64,000 nt of DNA from the NCBI GenBank assembly GCA_963920635.1, contig OY987299.1:68926692-68990691 (forward strand). Direction: 5' to 3'. Positions within the stretch are counted from its first letter, which is position 1. The number at the start of each line of letters is the position of its first letter. The translations under genes and the position numbers were made by a program. Positions 19,880 to 32,205 of the stretch are shown here, piece by piece. This DNA is from Pseudeuparius sepicola. Lineage: Eukaryota > Arthropoda > Insecta > Coleoptera > Anthribidae. Under the pieces are notes generated by a model, which did not search any database, had not been told where the DNA came from, and saw only the letters and a list, made by a program, of their open reading frames with translations.

Positions 19880-22800
19880 ATATTATCAAACATTTGAATC
19901 CCCCATATCCTGAAGAAAATGTTGCTGATTTCTATTGCACATTCTTTGCCACCCCAAGCCTGTTAATACAATGTAATACTTTGAATGAGGCCCTTATGCA
20001 AATGAAAACAACTGATTTATACGCGATCTGTACAGGAGAAAACAAAGCATTTTTACCGCGAATCTAATCAGAAACAATTCACCGCTAATACTGAAAATAA
20101 TAGAGGTTTTTTATGTTAAAACAAAAAAGTCTCGGTTGTAACTATAGACCCGGTAAAATAATGGTGAAATGTAACAATAAAATCACTGAAATACCAGAAA
20201 TAAACCTGATTCACGAATTAGGTACTATCGACGGCTCTTGGCATATAAAAACAGTTTCGACCGAAAAAAATGCGCGTGGGAGACCTTTTCCTATGGTCGA
20301 TTCACCACGTGGATTTTGGCAGGAATCCTTCATATGAATTGGACCCACAGAGTGGCGATGAATTGAAGTTGTTATTTGAAAAATATGCCTCAATTTTTTC
20401 AAGCAAGCCAGGGTTAACGAACTTATATCAACACGAAATTAAAGTGACTGACAAAGGCGTTTTTTTTTGGAAAACCATACCCGATACCCATAGCTCATCA
20501 GAATTTATCTTTATTGTTCGACTTTAAGTATAAAACCATACTAGATTTGAACAACTCATATTGGCAGATCCCTTTAGACAAAAATTCAAAAAAATACACC
20601 GGATTTATATTCGACACTATTTTTTCAATGTTATGCCATTTGGCCTTTCTAATGCCGTGTCCTCTTTTACCCATTGCATCGACCAAATTTTTGGCCCTGA
20701 GTTTTCGTCATTTTTGGTACCTTATGTTGACGACTTACTAATAATTAGCGGTAGTAAAGAAGAGCACTCGCATCATATTAAACTGGTCTTAAATAGATTA
20801 AAACAAGCGGGTTTAACATTCAAGTTGCCAAAATGTCAGTTTTTCTGTGAGTCAGTAAGGTTTTTGGTTTTTGTGTTGACAGATGAGGGTTTCCGTCCGG
20901 ATCCTCAATGTGTGCAGGAGATTGTTGATCATAAAACCCCCGGAAATATTTGGCAGTTACAAAGGTTTTTGCCCTCAATTTTCCACCATTGCAGAACCCT
21001 TGACTTTACTTTTGCGAAAAAAGACCAAATAGGTTTGGGAAGCCCCTCAAAAAAACCTTCGAGGAGATTAAAAACCTACCCTAGCACAGAGTACCCTGTT
21101 ATACTACCCTGATCAACTAGGATTTCTTTCCTGATCAACTAGGATTTCTTTGTTGAAACTGACGCTAGCGATGTAAATGTGGCCGCACACTTATATAAAA
21201 AAAAAATAAACAAAGTGAGGAAATCGGTGGCTTGAGCTAGTAGGTTACTGTTAGATAGGAAGCGCAATTATAAAGAAGTTTTGGCGCTGGTTTTTACGGC
21301 GTGTTTATCTTTTGGGTCACACCTTTATAGTATACACTGATAATAAGAAAGCTACGTATCTCAAGAGCTGTCGGTTGCTGTCCCCTAGGATTACAAGATG
21401 GGCCCTGGCACTACAGGAATTTGATTTTGAAGTTAGGCATATTTCCGGGCATCATAATGTCCTAGCCGACTCTCTTAGTAGATTCGCGTGTGGGTATGGC
21501 TGCCAGTGCCCGATGACAAAACTTTTCGACTTCTTACAGTTCTCGCATTACCTGGTAAATGCCTGAAGGATCTAAAAGCCATACAATCGTACCAGGAAAA
21601 TGATGAAAAACTAACAGATATACGCCAAAATCTGGAATTAAATCCTGTGCTTCAAGGGAAATTTTGCTTGATCGGAGACATTTTGTATCACCTCCAGTCT
21701 GCGGCCGACCCACCGCTACTTGGTGTACTCCGTTTACTTCAGGAAAAAATTGTTTGCGCGTACCACGAAGCACTGGGGCATTTTGGCATATACAAATGCT
21801 GGACTGCCCTTAAGAAAGAGGTCTGGTGAACGAATATGGCTAGGGACATTAAGCGGGTTGTAAAGTTGTGCAATACTGGCCAATGGTCGAAAACCTGTAT
21901 TCTACCCAAACCTGCACAACAAAATATTTTTTCCATGGAAAGGGGCTACTTGGTGGCCCTCGACCTTTTTGGGCCTCTTCCAAGTAGTACTGCAGGACTG
22001 AGATATATCCTTGTAGTCTTAGATACTTTTACGAAATATGTTGCATTATACCCCCTAGACGGCCACTACCCGTTCGTGTTTGAACCGGTTGATGCTGGAT
22101 TATTTTCCGAGAGTCAGTATCCCTAGAGGAATACTTTCAGACCAGGGGACGCAATTTTCTTCTCCAAGTGGGAAGCAATAATTAGAAGCTGTTAAAATCA
22201 AAGTCGCCTTTACATCGGTACGGCATCCCCAAGCCAATAACTCGGAGCAAACTATGAAAGACTTAGGGCGGTTATTTAGGGCATTCTGTCATGACAAACA
22301 TAGATGGTGGGCTTTAGAAGTAAAAAAATCTCCGCATTCTTAAATAATGTCACCCATGAATCAACTGGCTATACTCCCCAAGAACTCCAATTCGATGTGA
22401 TAGGGTAAGGCTACCAGCTAAATTACAGCCTCCTCAAGGGCAACGCCTGGCCTCCATGGAAAAGTTAATTTTAGCGCATGAAAATTTCCTTAACAAAGCT
22501 GAAAGAAGAAAAGCTCTTAATTTGGGATACCCCCCTTATCCACCGTTCAGTACAGGAGACTTAGTTTTACTAAGGCCAACCCCAGGTCATCGGCAACTGA
22601 CCAGGAGATTAAGAAGTTCTTATTACTTTTTGAAGGACCTTTTAAGGTTAAAAAACAAATTTCTTAGGCAAGTTATCCTGGAAGATCTAGAGAGGGGCAG
22701 GGAGCGCGGGATATTTCACGCAAGTCACCTAAAATTGTACGTTGCTCGGGATTCAACTGTTTTTACCTCTAATAGCGGGGAAAAAAGTTGAGGAGGGCGG
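19880..22800 (+). pseudogene. Pol remnant (RT, RNase H, integrase) of decayed Gypsy
   Basis: Readable in pieces: RT at 20514-21112 (LDLNNSYWQIPL, MPFGLSNAV, VPYVDDLLIISGS with the DD pair, FKLPKCQFF); RNase H end at 21312-21566 (YTDNKKATYL...ISGHHNVLADSLSR); integrase zinc region at 21580-21830 (AYHEALGHFG); DDE start at 21950-22130 (ALDLFGPL, VVLDTFTKYV); and a C-terminal module at 22456-22791 ending GIFHASHLKLY. Multiple stops and frameshifts. A CTGATCAACTAGGATTTCTTT tandem duplication sits at 21108-21150. The GAGGAGGGCGGA polypurine tract ends at 22801. Confidence 0.85.
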
Positions 22801-22801
22801 A

Positions 22802-23077
22802 TGCAACGAATATTATTTTGTGCCACTCCGAACCTGTATCAACTTTTTTCTGCTTTTTTTGTTTCTTCGTCGCCGCCCTGGCAGCCTCTGGGTTGTACTG
22901 ACTACTTGAATAACAGCTCGACATTGTTAATCATTGTGGTTGTGCCTGGGGTCATATATTAGTTATGTTTACTTATTTTAATTAATTGTATTATTTGTGC
23001 ATTGTGTCATATTTTAGCTCAGCCAATAATTGTCTTTTCCACGTTTAAAATAAAAATACTTAAACTGAGGTTGAAAT
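22802..23077 (+). repeat. 3' LTR of decayed Gypsy (incomplete)
   Basis: Begins TGCAACGAATATTATTTTGT directly after the polypurine tract and matches the 5' LTR to AAACTGAGGTTGAAAT. It lacks about 60 bp in the middle, has a different insert of about 50 bp, and its last roughly 40 bp are missing. Confidence 0.75.
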
Positions 23078-24180
23078 GTGTGGACAAAATCTGAAAAACC
23101 AACTCTCCCACTCCAACTCGATCTACACTATGCCACACTAATATGAAACAAAACAAAGCTTATGAAGTCCAATAGACCCGAGAAACAGCTAGTTTATAGG
23201 TAGTTATTTAAGTATTTTAGCAAAAATACAGTTAAAGCAAACTTATAAAAATAAATTAATCCACTGTAGTGGATTAATTCAAGAGTATCTACATACATAC
23301 CTATTAATTTGTAGAATTTATAAGAATTAAAATTAGAATGATTTTGTTTGTATGCAAGTATGCATTTCCTGCCGTGAAAGCGGCGTAATATGTTAATTCT
23401 CAATTTCTTTTTTAGTATTTGTAATGCCTGGATAGATGTATTAGTATCACCTACTAGGAGTATTGTAAATAAAATTAAATATATTTTCTAGAAAATATAC
23501 TAGTATATAGATACAGTAATTATTCTTAACCGTTTATATTTATGCTCATTTTTTAAAAATCAATATTAGCGTCACCTACATTAATCATTTATCTTATTAA
23601 AGTTGTACAGAAATTATAATTACAGATCCCTATAGTGATTTTTGCAAGATTTCTTGCTTTTAACAAGAAGAAGAAAAATTGCAAGAGTCTTGCAGAATGA
23701 TTTCTTGTCTTGTCTTGCAAACCAAGACAAGACATTTTAAAGAGTCTTGTCTTGTTCTTGCAGCAAGACAAGGGCAAGAAATTTGCAAGTCTCGTGAAAC
23801 ACTATGTACAGGTGCGGCCTCATAAATGTTTCCACTAGGTATGAGAAATGAGCAAGAAATCAAGAATTTCGGGTAATTGTGGCAACGTTGCTCCAATTTT
23901 ACGGCTTCTCAAATCAATAACTTCCCTTACATTCCCTCGCACCACCCCGCTCCTCCCCATACTGTATAGGTAGAAAATAGCATTGACTGACATTACTACG
24001 ACAGTCAACAAAAATAGATTAAATCACGGCATTATTATTATAATTTATAAGTGGATTTAAAGTTTTATACTGTTTCTTGGTGTCTTGAGATTCACGTAAC
24101 GTTAAATTACGCAGATTTATTTGATTTTCAAAGTGGTATTAGTTAAATAAAGTAACTACAAGTATGATTGTGTTATTATA
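23078..24180. other. Non-coding stretch with a CAAGA-rich patch
   Basis: AT-rich, no genes. At 23640-23800 there is dense repetition of CTTGTCTTGC/GCAAGACAAG in both orientations that can fold on itself, probably a simple-sequence-like MITE remnant. The rest is unremarkable. Confidence 0.4.
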
Positions 24181-24189
24181 GAAGAATCT

Positions 24190-24654
24190 TGTACACTTCT
24201 TTGTCTTAACCGCCAACCAAAACTTTCATTTAATTTAATTTTTAAAGCTTTACAATATCCGGATTTTTCGAAAAAATGTATTCTTATGACAGATGCGTCA
24301 AATAATGCTTGTGGAGCCGTACTATCACAAAACTTTGATGGACAAGAATTACCCATTTCTTATGCATCCCGTACTTTTACAAAAGGAGAATCGCAAAAAC
24401 CTACAATTCTTAAGGAATTAAGTGCCATTCATTGGGCTATTCAGTATTTTCGCTGTTATTTATACGGACAACAATTTTTAGTAAAAACAGATCACAGGCC
24501 TCTAGTTTATCTTTTTTCAATGAAGGATCCCTCGTCGAAACTAGCAAGAATGAGGTTAGATTTAGAAGAATTTAATTTTGAAATAGAGTATATCAAAGAT
24601 AACGTAAGCGCAGATGGTCTGTCAAGAATAAGTATTGACAATTTGAAACATATA
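24190..24654 (+). pseudogene. Gypsy RNase H domain, upstream piece
   Basis: Open from the 5'-truncated start into a clear RNase H domain: LMTDASNNACGAVLSQ, ELPISYASRTFTKGE, LKELSAIHWAIQYFRCYLYG, VKTDHRPLVYLF, DNVSADGLSRI. RT is missing, so the copy is 5'-truncated. The frame is interrupted at a TA dinucleotide by the palindromic element 24655-25864 and continues in frame beyond it if one TA is ignored. Related to, but not the same family as, the other Gypsy copies in the window. Confidence 0.85.
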
Positions 24655-25864
24655 CAGGGTGTCCAACTTTAAAACTGTACAAATCCGTAAAATCTTCATT
24701 TTTGGAGATAATCGCCTAAACTTTTTTTGTTTGAAAGACCTTCAAAAACCGCTTCTTTTGACCTTTCTGCCATTTTCAAAATGCAAATCCAGGGCCGGCT
24801 GCGATTATTTTTATACCCCCGATATTCACGAAAACCATTTAGCGATTTTTTTATTTAAAATCTGACCCCACAGCGATAATTAGAATACCCCAAAACCCCC
24901 ATATACCAAATTTGTACAAAAAATATACAGGGAGTTCCATTCTGCCAGATGTCAAAGTTGAGCAAAATAGGAATTTTAAATGCATCTGCCGAGTCAAGTG
25001 TGCCATGGAACCCCTTCAAAACAGTTGAATGGTCAACAGGGCCACTCAAAATGTTGGTGTGAAAATATTTACTACAAAAATGTACAGGGTATTTTTCTCT
25101 GAGCCATCTCAAAATTCTGAAATTTTATGAAACTTATATGGATCAAGAGTGCTCTGTAATCTTTGAAATAATATTGATAAAAATGCCAAGTAGCAAATAA
25201 AAGCAATTTAAATTATTGGACCTTTCTCAACAAGGTCACTGTCTACATTTTCTGTGCGTTTCCTATTGTGGCACACCAGCCACCTTAACTGATATGGACT
25301 TATCGGCTTCTGTATTTTCTAGATTTAGTTCATTTATATTGTGTGGAGCGGTTTTGATATACTCGATTTTTGACCCGTATCTATAGAGTTCCAAAAATTC
25401 AAGAATTTGAGATGACACAGATAAGAACACTCTGTATATTTTGTATTGGACCTTTGCACACTAACACCTTGAGTGGTAGTATTGATCATTCAACTGTTTT
25501 GAGGGGATTCCACGACACACTTGACTCGGCAGATGCATTTAAAATTCCTATTTTGCTCAACTTTGACATCTGGCAGAATGGAACTCCCTGTATATTTTTT
25601 GTACAAATTTGGTATATGGGGGTTTTGGGGTATTCTAATTATCGCTGTGGGGTCAGATTTTAAATAAAAAAATCGCTAAATGGTTTTCGTGAATATCGGG
25701 GGTATAAAAATAATCGCAGCCGGAACTGGATTCGCATTTTGAAAATGGTAGGAAGGTCAAAAGAGGCGGTTTTTGAAGGCCTTTCAAACAAAAAAATGTT
25801 TAGGCGGGTATCTCCAAAAATGAAGATTTTACGGATTTGTACAGTTTTAAAGTTGGACACCCTG
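24655..25864. mobile_element. Palindromic MITE with TA target duplication, inside Gypsy RNase H
   Basis: Termini are CAGGGTGTCCAACTTTAAAA and its exact inverted partner, flanked by TA (24653-24654; 25865-25866). Arms of about 460 bp are nearly perfect inverted repeats; the centre (about 25125-25390) is unique. No transposase. TA duplication and CAGGG ends fit a Tc1/mariner-type non-autonomous element. The open frames at 24659, 24855, 25370 and 25660 are arm shadows, which is why two of them share a C-terminus. Diverged relatives are at 2316-2460 and 6150-6560. Confidence 0.9.
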
Positions 25865-25866
25865 TA

Positions 25867-26380
25867 GAAGCTGACGCTTCTCAAATACTTGCAATTACTA
25901 GATCAGCGTCAAAATCAATACAACAAGAAAAAGGTAAAACTATCACAGACATACCTACACAACCTAGAGTATATGAAACTATAAATAATTATGAAGTAAT
26001 AAAGTTACCCTTTGTGAAAACTGAAATAAAAAAAATACATTGAAATAAAAATCAGTCATAAAAGAAAGATAAGCGCGCAAAGTACACTTCCAATCGTCAA
26101 TGGTAATTTTGCATTAGTGCCAATATTATCTGAGCTCGAAAAAATGGCTGATGATCAAAGTATACTACAGTAAGAATAAATTTAGATGACACTATATTTA
26201 CAAACAAGGAAAATAAAATGAAACTAATTGAAAAATTTCATGATGACCTCGCTTTAGGAGGTCACTGTGGTCAAAAAAGACTGCTCAAAAAGCTAAAGAC
26301 ATTTTATAGGTGAAAGCAAATGTCACGAGATGTTGCCAAATACATTAGTAAATATCATAAATGTCAAGTAAAGAAAGCGC
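25867..26380 (+). pseudogene. Gypsy RNase H tail, tether and integrase zinc-binding region
   Basis: The frame after the palindrome (EADASQILAITRSASKS) is the usual sequence between RNase H and integrase. After a stop near 26043 another frame holds the HHCC zinc region at 26217-26375: FHDDLALGGHCGQKRLLKKL, then MSRDVAKYISKYHKCQVKK, with one cysteine apparently replaced by tyrosine. Interrupted at about 26380. Confidence 0.75.
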
Positions 26381-27186
26381 AGGGCGCAGGCAAGGCACAT
26401 CGCTGAAAGGCTGAAAGCGATGAGTCATCCAAGGGAGGTGAGCCTAAGGCGCCAAATTCAAATGTGTCAAAAAACACTTTAAAATTATTGTTTACATATA
26501 TAGCACATGGTTTTACAAAACGGATAATAATCTACGAGAGTGAAAGTCACATTTTCAAGGGGTTTTGGTGCATTTAGATAGCTACCGGTAAAATATTCGT
26601 AAATGCCAATTATTTCTTATTTGCCTGCCTGGATACAACTAAATTCGAATAAATAAAACCATAAAACTTACTGATTTCAAGGTGGTTATGTTTAATCACG
26701 TAAAATTGTTAGGTATAACACTCTCCAACAGTCCAAACCAAAATCCTGGAAAACTGTGAAGGAACAAAATCTCTTTTGATGGCCTTAACCCACTTTTCCC
26801 TTAAAATGGGGTCTTTATGGAGGAAAAAGCGGACACATTAGGACCGCCTTTGTAGTTTCCCTTGCAGCTGGGAACGGAACACATCCACGGCATGATTTAA
26901 ATTAGTCCGAAACTATAGACACAACCTAAAACCTATAAACTAAAATTGAAGTTTAATCACTTTATTCTGAACCACTGCTGTTTTACCACCTTATTAATAA
27001 AACTCCATGTCCTATATTACTAAAAAACACAGTCCAACACACAACAAACGTTCTTTAAAACAGGAAAATTGCCAGACAAGTAAACGTAAACAACTTCAAA
27101 AAGCAAACTCCCGACCTCCCTGTGATGACGTAGTGAGGTTTCGCGTCGCCAGCTGGCAGGCCTTTATCATTACGACGGTGCTGCTC
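26381..27186. mobile_element. Unidentified insert of about 0.8 kb inside the Gypsy integrase
   Basis: Integrase homology stops after the zinc region and resumes at TPQNAFDIV (27195), so these bases are foreign. No terminal inverted repeat, LTR or coding region is recognised. The ends are GC-richer than the middle. Boundaries are approximate. Confidence 0.5.
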
Positions 27187-27979
27187 TGATGCCCACCCCT
27201 CAAAACGCTTTCGATATTGTTTGCATTGACACGATAGGACCATTTCAAAAATCAAATCAAGAGAACGTATATGCGGTAACTATACAGTGTGAGCTATCTA
27301 AATACGTGGTTATTGCTCCAGTACCCAATAAAGAAGCGACTACAGTGGCTAAAGCAATCTTCGAAAATGTTATTCTCATATACGGCCCCCTGAAGGAAGT
27401 AAGAACTGATATGGGCACGGAATTCAGGAATGAGCTTTTTACAAATCTTCCGAGTTTGTTAAATATAAAACATAAATTGTCTACAAGCCAAACGATAGGA
27501 GGGTGCGAGAGGAACCATCACGTCCTTAACAAATTCTTACGTATATACACTAACGAAGTACATTCAGACTGGGATAACTGGTTGAGATACTTTGCTTTTT
27601 GTTATAACACTACCCCCAGCACGTATCATAATTATACACCTTTCGAACTCGTTTTTGCAAAACAAGCGAATCTTCCTGAAATCATGAATGAGTCACGGGT
27701 AGACCCCCTGTACAATACTGATGCTTATCATCAGGAAGTCCGATATAGATTGCTGTTAGCACAAAAAAGGGCTAGAGAATTTCTCGATAAAGCAAAAGAA
27801 AGAAATGAAACTAATCCAGGTGATTTGGTACTAATAACTAACGAAGATCGCCACAAACTAGATCCGTGGTTCGACGGTCCATTTTCCGTTATCTCGGACC
27901 AAGGTCCTAATTGTGTCATCAGAGATAATAAGGGAAAGCAGTCCCTTATACATAAAAACCGCGTAAGGAAATACATTAA
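27187..27979 (+). pseudogene. Gypsy integrase DDE core and C-terminal domain
   Basis: One open frame with the three catalytic positions in VCIDTIGP, VRTDMGTEF and GGCERNHHV, then WDNWLRYFAFCYNTTPS, FELVFAKQANLP, and a C-terminal GDLVLITNEDRHKLDPWFDG...HKNRVRKYIK module. Catalyses insertion of the retrotransposon DNA. The TTAA-flanked MITE begins exactly at the Pol stop, so the reported frame to 28031 reads into the MITE by a few codons. This domain is intact; the element as a whole is not. Confidence 0.88.
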
Positions 27980-28319
27980 GGGGGGGGGGTTGCCAACAGA
28001 GAAAGTGAGGTTAGATTTCGTATTTTTTTAAGTTGTATAGCATAAAATCTAATAACATTTTACCTGGCAAAAATTTAGTACAAACATTTCTGTCTTACTT
28101 TGAATCATAAGATCTTATAAGCAATGTTTTGTTTCATAGGTTATGAAAACCTTGGGAAAAATAATAATTCCAGTGCATATGCTTTTAAGATCTTATGATT
28201 CAAATTAAGACAGAAATGTTTGTATTAATTTTTTCCAAGTAAAATGTTATTAGATTTTATGCTATACAACTTAAAAAAATACGAAATCTAAGCTCACTTT
28301 TTCTGCGGGCAGCCCCCCC
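27980..28319. mobile_element. MITE with TTAA target duplication (piggyBac-type)
   Basis: 340 bp, G-rich start (GGGGGGGGGG TTGCC) and C-rich end (GGCAGCCCCCC) flanked by TTAA at 27976-27979 and 28320-28323. Arms of about 150 bp are inverted copies (AGATTTCGTATTTTTTTAAG near 28012 and its complement near 28270). TTAA and G/C-run ends fit a piggyBac-type non-autonomous element. Confidence 0.88.
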
Positions 28320-28721
28320 TTAAGTAATAGGATGTAGACAATTGTAGACAGGCCTGTCGACATTAGGTACAATGCTTAGTTTTAGCTAGATTTAATACAT
28401 TGCTCATAAATCATAGTTATAAGTGCAAGAACATAAAGCAATATCAACTTCATAAATATACCACTACTTTTTGTATAACTTATCCTATAAAAAAAATGTC
28501 CTTTACAAGTGGCCATAGTAAAGGCCATTTTTCTCGAAAAGGAAGGTGTAAGGTATATTACCCCCTAGTTACATTCGACCCACTTAATAGCGCTAGCTCA
28601 GTAAGTTGCAACAAATATGTAGTTATTAGCTGATGTAGTATTATTGTGTTATGGGTTACCTATTAGGTGACGGATTGTAAATCAAGGTATTCAATAAATG
28701 TAAGTCAAATGGAAAACATGT
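28320..28721. other. Probable Gypsy 3' UTR or LTR remnant
   Basis: Immediately downstream of the Gypsy stop. Contains AAAGGCCATTTTTCTCG and a TTACCCCCTAGTTACATTCG stretch, but no second copy of an LTR is present to prove it. No coding potential. Confidence 0.35.
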
Positions 28722-30713
28722 ATGATTGAACCTGCTACACACGGGTATGTCACTGCTGTTAGAGAGACTCTGATTTCAGACCACAAATGCCAGATAATCG
28801 AGATGGACATGATTTGGTCGGACTCCGATTGTGAGACTACTAGGCTATGTAGACCTATTACAGAATGGGGAAAGTTTGCTTTCTATAATATAGTGTCTGA
28901 ATATCAATGGGACTTTGTGAGCAACAAAGGACTGGATGTAAATACTATCTGCGACCTGTTGCTTGAAAAACTCTAAACCACTTTCAGATGTGCTTTCCCT
29001 GAGAAGAAAATGGTCTTCATAAATAGATTACCAAAAAACACCTGGTTTAATGAGAATCTGCAACGAATGAGAGAGCACCTTAGTTTTTTAAATTATGTAT
29101 GTCACAGATGGAATAGCGTAGAAAATACGAATGAAAAAAATATTTTGATACCAGTATAAAATGGCCCTGAGAGAGGCTAAAATCAAGGCAAATGATGGTC
29201 TGATCAGAGCAGCGGACAACCCATGTAAAAAGATGTGGGAAATCATAAATAAAAACACGAAAAAGAAAACAACTGTGACAGAAATACATGACCCAAATGA
29301 GTTTAATACGTTCATTGTTAGTCTTGTGGAGAAAATCATTGGACAACTTCCCCATGTTGTGAACTCCCCTCTGGAATTCCTTCAAGACCATATTGTTGAC
29401 AAAAAATTTGAGTTCCAGCCTGTAGGTATCTTTTAATCAAGTGAGGGAAATTATAGATAAACTAAAAATTGTTAAAAACCATCTGGTGGTACCTTTGACT
29501 AAGTTTGTGAACAGGGTACTCAGTGAGGGCGAGTTCCCTCGGGCCTTGAAGGTAGCTTCTGTTGTACCAGTTTTCAAAAGGGGAATCCCAAAGATGTGTC
29601 CAATTACCGCCCAGTCTCAATTTTACCAGTCCTGTCCAAAATAGTTGAAAGGGTAATGAAGAACGAAATTATTGGATTCCTGTTGGCAAACGGCAGCAAC
29701 ACACAGTATGGTTTCAGGGAGGGTGTGTCAACAGCGGATGCTGTTTTGAGGCTATTTTTTGTGACTTTAGTAAGGCTTTCGATTGTGTGTCCCATGCTGC
29801 CTTGCTGCAGAAGTTGTATAGGTACGGCTTTCATGACTCTGGTGTCAGATTGGTGGGTTCGTATCTGGCGGGCTGAAGCCAGTTTGTTCGTTTGAGTGGC
29901 AGGGGATCGGATCGGCTTGATGTGGGGGCGGGGGTACCTCAGGGCTCAATTCTGGGACCTGTGTTATTCTTGATCTATATCAATGAGCTACCTAATGTGG
30001 TGGATGATGTTGAGCATTTGTTTCCCACACTGTTGATATCTTCACCGGATCTGGAGTCGTTGCAGTTGAGGTGTGGGGATGCACAGTCAAGGGTGGAGGC
30101 TTGGTTCGCTAGCAACAGTCTAATGTTAAATAGGGCAAAGACAACAATAATGGTCTCGCCAACTCGGAGTTTGAGCACAATTGAAAATCCTGTTGCGGTC
30201 AAATTTCTCAGGATTCATATTAACCCTGGGCAACTTTGGGATGTCCAAGGAGAGAAGCTGGCGGCGGCCTTATCGAGGAGTAGTTTTTTTCTGAGACGGC
30301 TGTCAGATTCGGTGTCTCGCGATGTCCTCCGTACGGCTTACTTTGCGACGTGCCATTCCAGATTATCATATGCGGAGTTGGTGTGGGGTCATTCTGCTGC
30401 CCAACATAGAATATTTATTGGTCTCAAACGGAAAGCAATTAGAATATTGGCGGGGGCGGGTTACCAAGAGGTGACTAAATATCTATTTGTAAATTTAAAG
30501 ATTCTAACTTTCCCATGTATGGTTGCGCTGGAGTCCCTCTTGTACGTTTGGAATCATCCAGATCACTTTCATGGAGCCCGCCATTTGCATGGTACGAGGG
30601 GCTGTGGTGACATCCAGACCGAGTATACTTGGCTTTCTAGGGCTCAAACTGGGGCAAGATATTATGGAGTAAAGTTTTTTAATTCTCTGCCCGGTTCCTT
30701 TCAAAAAAATTAA
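28722..30713 (+). pseudogene. CR1/Jockey-like LINE ORF2: endonuclease end, RT, C-terminal region
   Basis: 28722-28976 has the last motif of an APE-type endonuclease (LISDHKCQII). 29161-29440 is the linker. 29441-29700 holds the RT fingers (FPRALKVASVVPVFK, SNYRPVSILPVLSKIVE, QYGFREGVSTADAV). 29892-30713 has GVPQGSILGPVLFLIYINEL, the thumb and a C-terminal region ending in FNSLPGSF. The catalytic FADD position is replaced (FPTLLIS), and at least four frameshifts or stops break the ORF. Dead copy, + strand. Confidence 0.85.
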
Positions 30714-30759
30714 AGCACTTTTTTATCTGCAAAGCTTTTTTTCTGCCTAGAGGAAATAC

Positions 30760-31104
30760 AGACTTTGCTAACGGTAAAAATTGATTAAAATGTGATTTTT
30801 GGACCTTCAATTTATTATTTCGGAAATTTTTTATTTTTTGATTTTGATAAAACTTTGGATTTGGGATTTTTGGTTCATTCTAAGCAACTTTTTTTAGTAC
30901 ATTTTTTCGATAAAAAAATGCCTAATATGATTTCTTGAATTTTGGGGGTATAAAAAATGTCGCAGTTAGCCAGGTGTTTGGTTTTCAAAACAATTGGAAG
31001 GTGTGTCGAATGGTATTTTCAGAGACCTATCTAACAAAAAAAGTTTTTTAAAATCGGAGCAAAAATAACAATTTTACAGAGGTGTCTCCATTCCAAACGG
31101 GCCA
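30760..31104. repeat. Half of a palindromic MITE-like element
   Basis: Sequence order (GGGGGTATAAAAA, TCAGAGACCTATCTAACAAA, TCCATTCCAAACGGGCCACACTGTA) parallels the right arm of the CAGGGTGTCC family at 25680-25864 but is well diverged. No partner arm. Confidence 0.45.
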
Positions 31105-31105
31105 C

Positions 31106-31145
31106 ACTGTATATATACATTATATATATATATATATATATATTG
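31106..31145. repeat. (TA)n microsatellite
   Basis: About 15 consecutive TA units directly after the MITE-like end. Beyond it, 31146-31855 is AT-rich and non-coding; I see no element there apart from a TAGTTGATAATTTAGTCGATAATT triplication at about 31228-31262. Confidence 0.8.
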
Positions 31146-31855
31146 TCTTTTTTACATATATTTTTATACCTTTAATACTGATTTTCTGGATCTTGGATGT
31201 TGTATATAAGGACACTATACTGTTGTTAGTTGATAATTTAGTCGATAATTTAGTTGATAACTTATACATAAGCATGTAAACATATAATCATATGTCCAGA
31301 TTTGTGTAAAATTTCTATAATTATGACATTAATAAACTTTGATTTAATTTGATGATTTGATTTGAAGACTTGCTCAAGCTCCTCCAAAAAAAGTTCATAT
31401 GTCTCAACCGTTACTGATAGCGATATGTAAATAACACCAATGTAAAAGCACCTATTGCTAAGAAAGCATTTACAAATAAGAAGATCAATCAGAGGGAAAT
31501 GAACATCAAGAAGAGACACATCAAAGGATTTCAGTGTTAAAATGCTTCTTCATTGCCAACAAAACACCACCACCAGATAGTTCCTCTAATACATTATATT
31601 TATGGTCTTTTCTGTGCACAATATACGAGTCGAAAGGCAATAGTTCAGAGCTCAGAATATTGGTATTCAAATTAGTTTCACATATAGTCCAGTAAAGTTA
31701 AACATGAAAAGGGGGTCGTGCTTGCAAAAGGTCTGGTTGTTCTGAATTTTTTATATGTTGTTAGGACCTAAACCAATAATAAAAAAAGATTTGCAATTTC
31801 CAAAGTGCTGTGCGAGCAGCGGTGGAAGGAAGGGTCTGACCAGTATAGTCACTGT

Positions 31856-32205
31856 ACAGGGTGGGCAAATTTGGGCACTTTTAATAGGAAACACCCATTT
31901 CTAAGCCAGATAGAAAAAAATGAACCTCCCACTCTCGAGCTTAAATTTCGTGAAAACTTCTTTGCCGCAAACCGCATTTCCATATATTTTACCGTTTCGC
32001 CGCTAGAGGGCGTTTTTCGATTTTGAGCAATATCTTAAAACCTTCATAACTTTTTTGTTTCTAAAGATAATTGATTTCTGTAAAAACTTTCTTAAGGCAC
32101 TTTTTTACGTAGATTCCAGTGGCGTACACCGATTTTTTTTAGTTGGTCTCAATTTCGAAATAATGACCAGAAATTTGTTTTTTAAATGGAACACCCTATA
32201 TATTA
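31856..32205. repeat. MITE-like fragment starting ACAGGGTGGGCAAATTTGGG
   Basis: Begins with a typical TACAGGGTGGGCAAAT end and finishes near GGAACACCCTATA at 32190, which is a plausible degenerate inverted terminus. Non-coding. The 73-codon frame at 31805-32026 is not supported. Confidence 0.45.

Larger units (their letters stand above)
17218..23077 (+). mobile_element. Decayed Ty3/Gypsy element with diverged LTRs
   Basis: 5' LTR, PBS, gag remnant, RT, RNase H, integrase, polypurine tract and 3' LTR are recognisable in order on the + strand. The LTRs differ by large indels and the 3' LTR lacks the last part, so no target duplication can be called. The coding region is broken throughout. Much older than the Gypsy at 9445-15321. 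Confidence 0.85.

Noticed and set aside
22456..22791. Possible separate gene of 111 codons
   Set aside because: Position, GDLVLLRP motif and HASHLKLY end show that it is the C-terminal part of the decayed Gypsy integrase.
31082..31279. 65-codon frame with YIYIYIY
   Set aside because: Translation of the (TA)n microsatellite.
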